Assembly: GCF_900182565.1 (NCBI RefSeq)
Contig: NZ_FXTI01000010.1
Coordinates: forward strand, 1 to 64,000
DNA from: Melghirimyces algeriensis
GTDB taxonomy: Bacteria; Bacillota; Bacilli; Thermoactinomycetales; DSM-45169
Direction of reading: 5' to 3'
Length of the DNA stretch: 64,000 bases
The position numbers were made by a program, and so were the translations under genes. Each line of letters begins with the position of its first letter. Within the stretch, counting starts at the first letter, position 1. Under the pieces are notes generated by a model. It saw only the letters and a list, made by a program, of their open reading frames with translations. It did not search any database and was not told where the DNA came from. Below are positions 62,172-64,000 of the stretch, in pieces.

Positions 62172-63194
62172 ATGAAACTTGTTACATATATTGCGAAAGA
62201 AAGGGCACTACCCATCAGTAGCGGTCGCCTTCCAAAGGAGGCACGGATTGGTTGGGTGCAAGAGGAAATGATTGTGGATATCGGATTGGCTCAACAGTGG
62301 GCAGTCTTCAATCATGGTCTTCCGAAGACCCAGATTCTCCCTACAGATATGCAGTGTTTTTTGGAGACGGGTTCTCAAGGGTTGGAGACTCTTTCCCAAG
62401 TAGCTGAAACCGTCGACGGAAAGGACCTTCGTTCTCTTCAGGTGGAAGGGAAACTGGTCGCTCGATCCATGCAAACGGTGACTTTATTATCACCGCTTCC
62501 AACACCTCGAAGCTTTCGGGATTTTTATGCTTTTGAACAGCATGTCAAGACAGCGCGAGCGAAGAGGGGACTGGATATGGTCCCGGAATGGTATGAGATT
62601 CCCGTTTTCTATTTTTCCAATCCGTATACAATGATTGGGCCTGAAGCAGCAGTAGAAAAACCTTGGAACACAGAAGAGTTGGATTATGAATTGGAGGTGG
62701 CTTGTGTCATTGGAAAAGCAGGAAAAGATCTTTCGGTAGAACAGGCGATGGATTATGTTGCAGGGTTTTGTATCCTAAATGATTGGAGTGCGAGGGATTT
62801 ACAACGAAAGGAGATGAAAGTGGGTCTGGGTCCTGCGAAAGGGAAGGATTTTGCCACTTCCCTGGGTCCTTGGTTGGTCACCTTGGATGAATTGGAAGAT
62901 CGCCGATCTGAAAATGAATTGGATCTGACAATGGTTGCACGAGTGAACGGGCAGGAACTTTCCAGAGGAAATGTCCGGGATTTAACGTATTCCTTTGCAC
63001 AGATGATCGTACAGGCTTCGCGAAACTGTCCCTTGCAGCCGGGAGATCTAATTGGCTCCGGTACGGTAGGGACGGGATGTATTCTGGAGTTGGGGACAGA
63101 TGTTCATCGCTGGTTGGAACCCGGTGATGAGGTGGAGCTGGAGGTTGAGAGGTTGGGAGTACTGAAAAACAAGGTTGTTGACTCCTCATGTTGA
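62172..63194 (+). CDS. Fumarylacetoacetate-hydrolase-family enzyme
   Basis: 340 aa. The N-terminal half is variable. FYFSNPYTMIGPE, LDYELEVACVIGK, FCILNDWSARDLQRKE, LGPAKGKDFATSLGPW, and GDLIGSGTVGTG are the FAH metal and catalytic segments. The family hydrolyses or decarboxylates beta-diketo acids. ATG at 62172 (GGGGGGA upstream). Substrate and pathway are not shown by the neighbours. Confidence 0.9.
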   Translation: MKLVTYIAKERALPISSGRLPKEARIGWVQEEMIVDIGLAQQWAVFNHGLPKTQILPTDMQCFLETGSQGLETLSQVAETVDGKDLRSLQVEGKLVARSMQTVTLLSPLPTPRSFRDFYAFEQHVKTARAKRGLDMVPEWYEIPVFYFSNPYTMIGPEAAVEKPWNTEELDYELEVACVIGKAGKDLSVEQAMDYVAGFCILNDWSARDLQRKEMKVGLGPAKGKDFATSLGPWLVTLDELEDRRSENELDLTMVARVNGQELSRGNVRDLTYSFAQMIVQASRNCPLQPGDLIGSGTVGTGCILELGTDVHRWLEPGDEVELEVERLGVLKNKVVDSSC

Positions 63195-63290
63195 AAGGAT
63201 TCCATGGTGGAAGCTCTCTTAATAAAAACATTTGACAGAAGGTTTTTATCTGCTACATAATGATAAACAACTGAATAGAATGGATCTGCT

Positions 63291-63404
63291 CGTTATCCAG
63301 AGAGGTGGAGGGACTGGCCCGATGAAACCCGGCAACCCGCCCGCGCGAAATACGCGGGTATGGTGCCAATTCCTGCAACGTCCGGTGGCGTTGAGAGATA
63401 AGGA
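63291..63404 (+). promoter_or_regulatory. SAM-I riboswitch (S-box)
   Basis: TTATCCAGAGAGGTGGAGGG, GGCCCGATGAAACCCGGCAAC, GGTGCCAATTCCTGC, and GAGAGATAAGG are S-box conserved blocks. The P1 strands are 63293-63299 and 63393-63402. SAM binding should favour the downstream terminator. Confidence 0.95.
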
Positions 63405-63442
63405 GTGGGAAGACGGTTTTGCGATATGTGTCGAATACAGTC

Positions 63443-63470
63443 AACCCCCTCTTTATAGAGGGGGTTTTTT
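63443..63470 (+). terminator. S-box terminator
   Basis: AACCCCCTCTTT / AGAGGGGGTT stem then a T run, 22 nt before the hom start. Confidence 0.93.
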
Positions 63471-63491
63471 ATTCATGGAGGAGGAGAAGCT

Positions 63492-64000
63492 GTGAATCAG
63501 ATTGGAGTGGGATTATTAGGTTTTGGTACAGTGGGTTCAGGTGTGTTTCATGCTCTCAGGTCTCAGGAAGATGTGATTTTCCGACGGACAGGAACTTCAT
63601 TGAAGGTGCGGACCGTTTTGGTTCAAAATCATGAAAAAAAGAGAATCCCGGATGTGCGCTCCATTCTCACCACGGACTTTTCTGATGTATTAAAAACGGA
63701 TATTCAAGTGGTGGTAGAGGCGATGGGTGGAGTGGAACCCGCTCTGACTTATGTAAAACAGGCGATGGAAATGGGGTTGCACATTGTGACAGCCAATAAG
63801 GAATTGGTAGCCAAACACGGGGTGGAACTTGAACGAACAGCCCGTCGAAAGGGTGTGCAATTCCTCTGTGAAGCCAGTGTGGGCGGGGGTATTCCGGTTT
63901 TAGGGACTTTGTTGCATTTTCTAAAAAGCAATCGAATCTATCGAATATCCGGTATTCTCAATGGAACCACCAACTATATTTTAAGCCGGATGAGCGATGA
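63492..64000 (+). CDS. hom: Homoserine dehydrogenase, N-terminal part
   Basis: GTG 63492 with GGAGGAG upstream; 169 residues to the window end. NAD(P)-binding GVGLLGFGTVGSGV, VEAMGGVEPAL, VTANKELVAKHG, and SVGGGIPV..NGTTNYIL are visible. It catalyses a step of the aspartate family that leads to Met and Thr. Control by the SAM riboswitch links it to methionine supply. Confidence 0.96.
   Translation, partial: MNQIGVGLLGFGTVGSGVFHALRSQEDVIFRRTGTSLKVRTVLVQNHEKKRIPDVRSILTTDFSDVLKTDIQVVVEAMGGVEPALTYVKQAMEMGLHIVTANKELVAKHGVELERTARRKGVQFLCEASVGGGIPVLGTLLHFLKSNRIYRISGILNGTTNYILSRMSD

Overview
The window looks like chromosome from a Gram-positive, endospore-forming Bacillota. It encodes an alpha/beta-type small acid-soluble spore protein, a SleB-like cortex hydrolase, AddAB, a Bce-like antibiotic-response module, PepV, YugN and YhaO/YhaN. 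The protein flavour and moderate G+C suggest the family Thermoactinomycetaceae (Kroppenstedtia/Desmospora type). That placement is an inference made without any database search.

Layout. 1-2.8 kb: the 3' end of a 5S rRNA gene, a ~1.2 kb stretch with IS200/IS605-like right-end debris, then ten tRNA genes (Ser, Phe, Thr, Trp, Cys, Leu, Arg, Gly, Leu, Arg) interrupted by yugN on the other strand. 2.8-10 kb (minus): a membrane GH18-like protein lacking its catalytic acids, a complete bceRSAB-like module, and mnmA. 10.3-13.8 kb: a tandem glycine riboswitch in front of glyA-sdaAB-sdaAA-gcvH. 13.8-20.1 kb: a 50-aa protein, an orphan omega-RNA-like element, a CstR-like regulator with its operator, a large MmpL-type transporter and a PhoU-like/Pit phosphate uptake pair. 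20.1-22.9 kb (minus): an FAD monooxygenase behind a perfect 32-bp palindrome, and a sugar-nucleotide epimerase. 23-24.4 kb: a decayed tnpB element. 24.5-29.6 kb: suhB-like, pepV, MOSC and Nudix genes, then an AI-2E-type permease with a possible attenuated leader. 29.9-34.8 kb: NAD biosynthesis (nifS divergent from nadBCA). 35.1-37.5 kb: an isolated pilMNO set. 37.6-41.7 kb: a Fur-boxed siderophore ABC importer. 42-52.9 kb: two DNA-end-processing systems side by side, yhaO-yhaN and addB-addA. 52.9-57.8 kb: small genes, ferredoxin, a HAD protein, sodA, sleB. 58-60.3 kb: a frameshifted LysR regulator divergent from a frameshifted MFS transporter. 60.4-64 kb: SASP, a GT28-type glycosyltransferase, an FAH-family enzyme, and a SAM-I riboswitch before hom, which runs off the window.

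The most novel signal is a family of four dispersed, MITE-like palindromic elements (12304-12419, 28274-28427, 41706-41896, 57800-58020). They share ends of the form GAG(N5)TGACAA. Each sits at or in an intrinsic-terminator-like hairpin and is flanked by direct repeats. In two copies the entire terminator hairpin (22-25 bp) is duplicated on both sides. Other points of interest are orphan omega-RNA-like elements, a tRNA-Gly with an ACC anticodon, a CstR-type operator overlapping its own -10 box, an AddB-like protein without a visible Walker A motif, and a glycine riboswitch whose terminator directly competes with the aptamer P1 helix.
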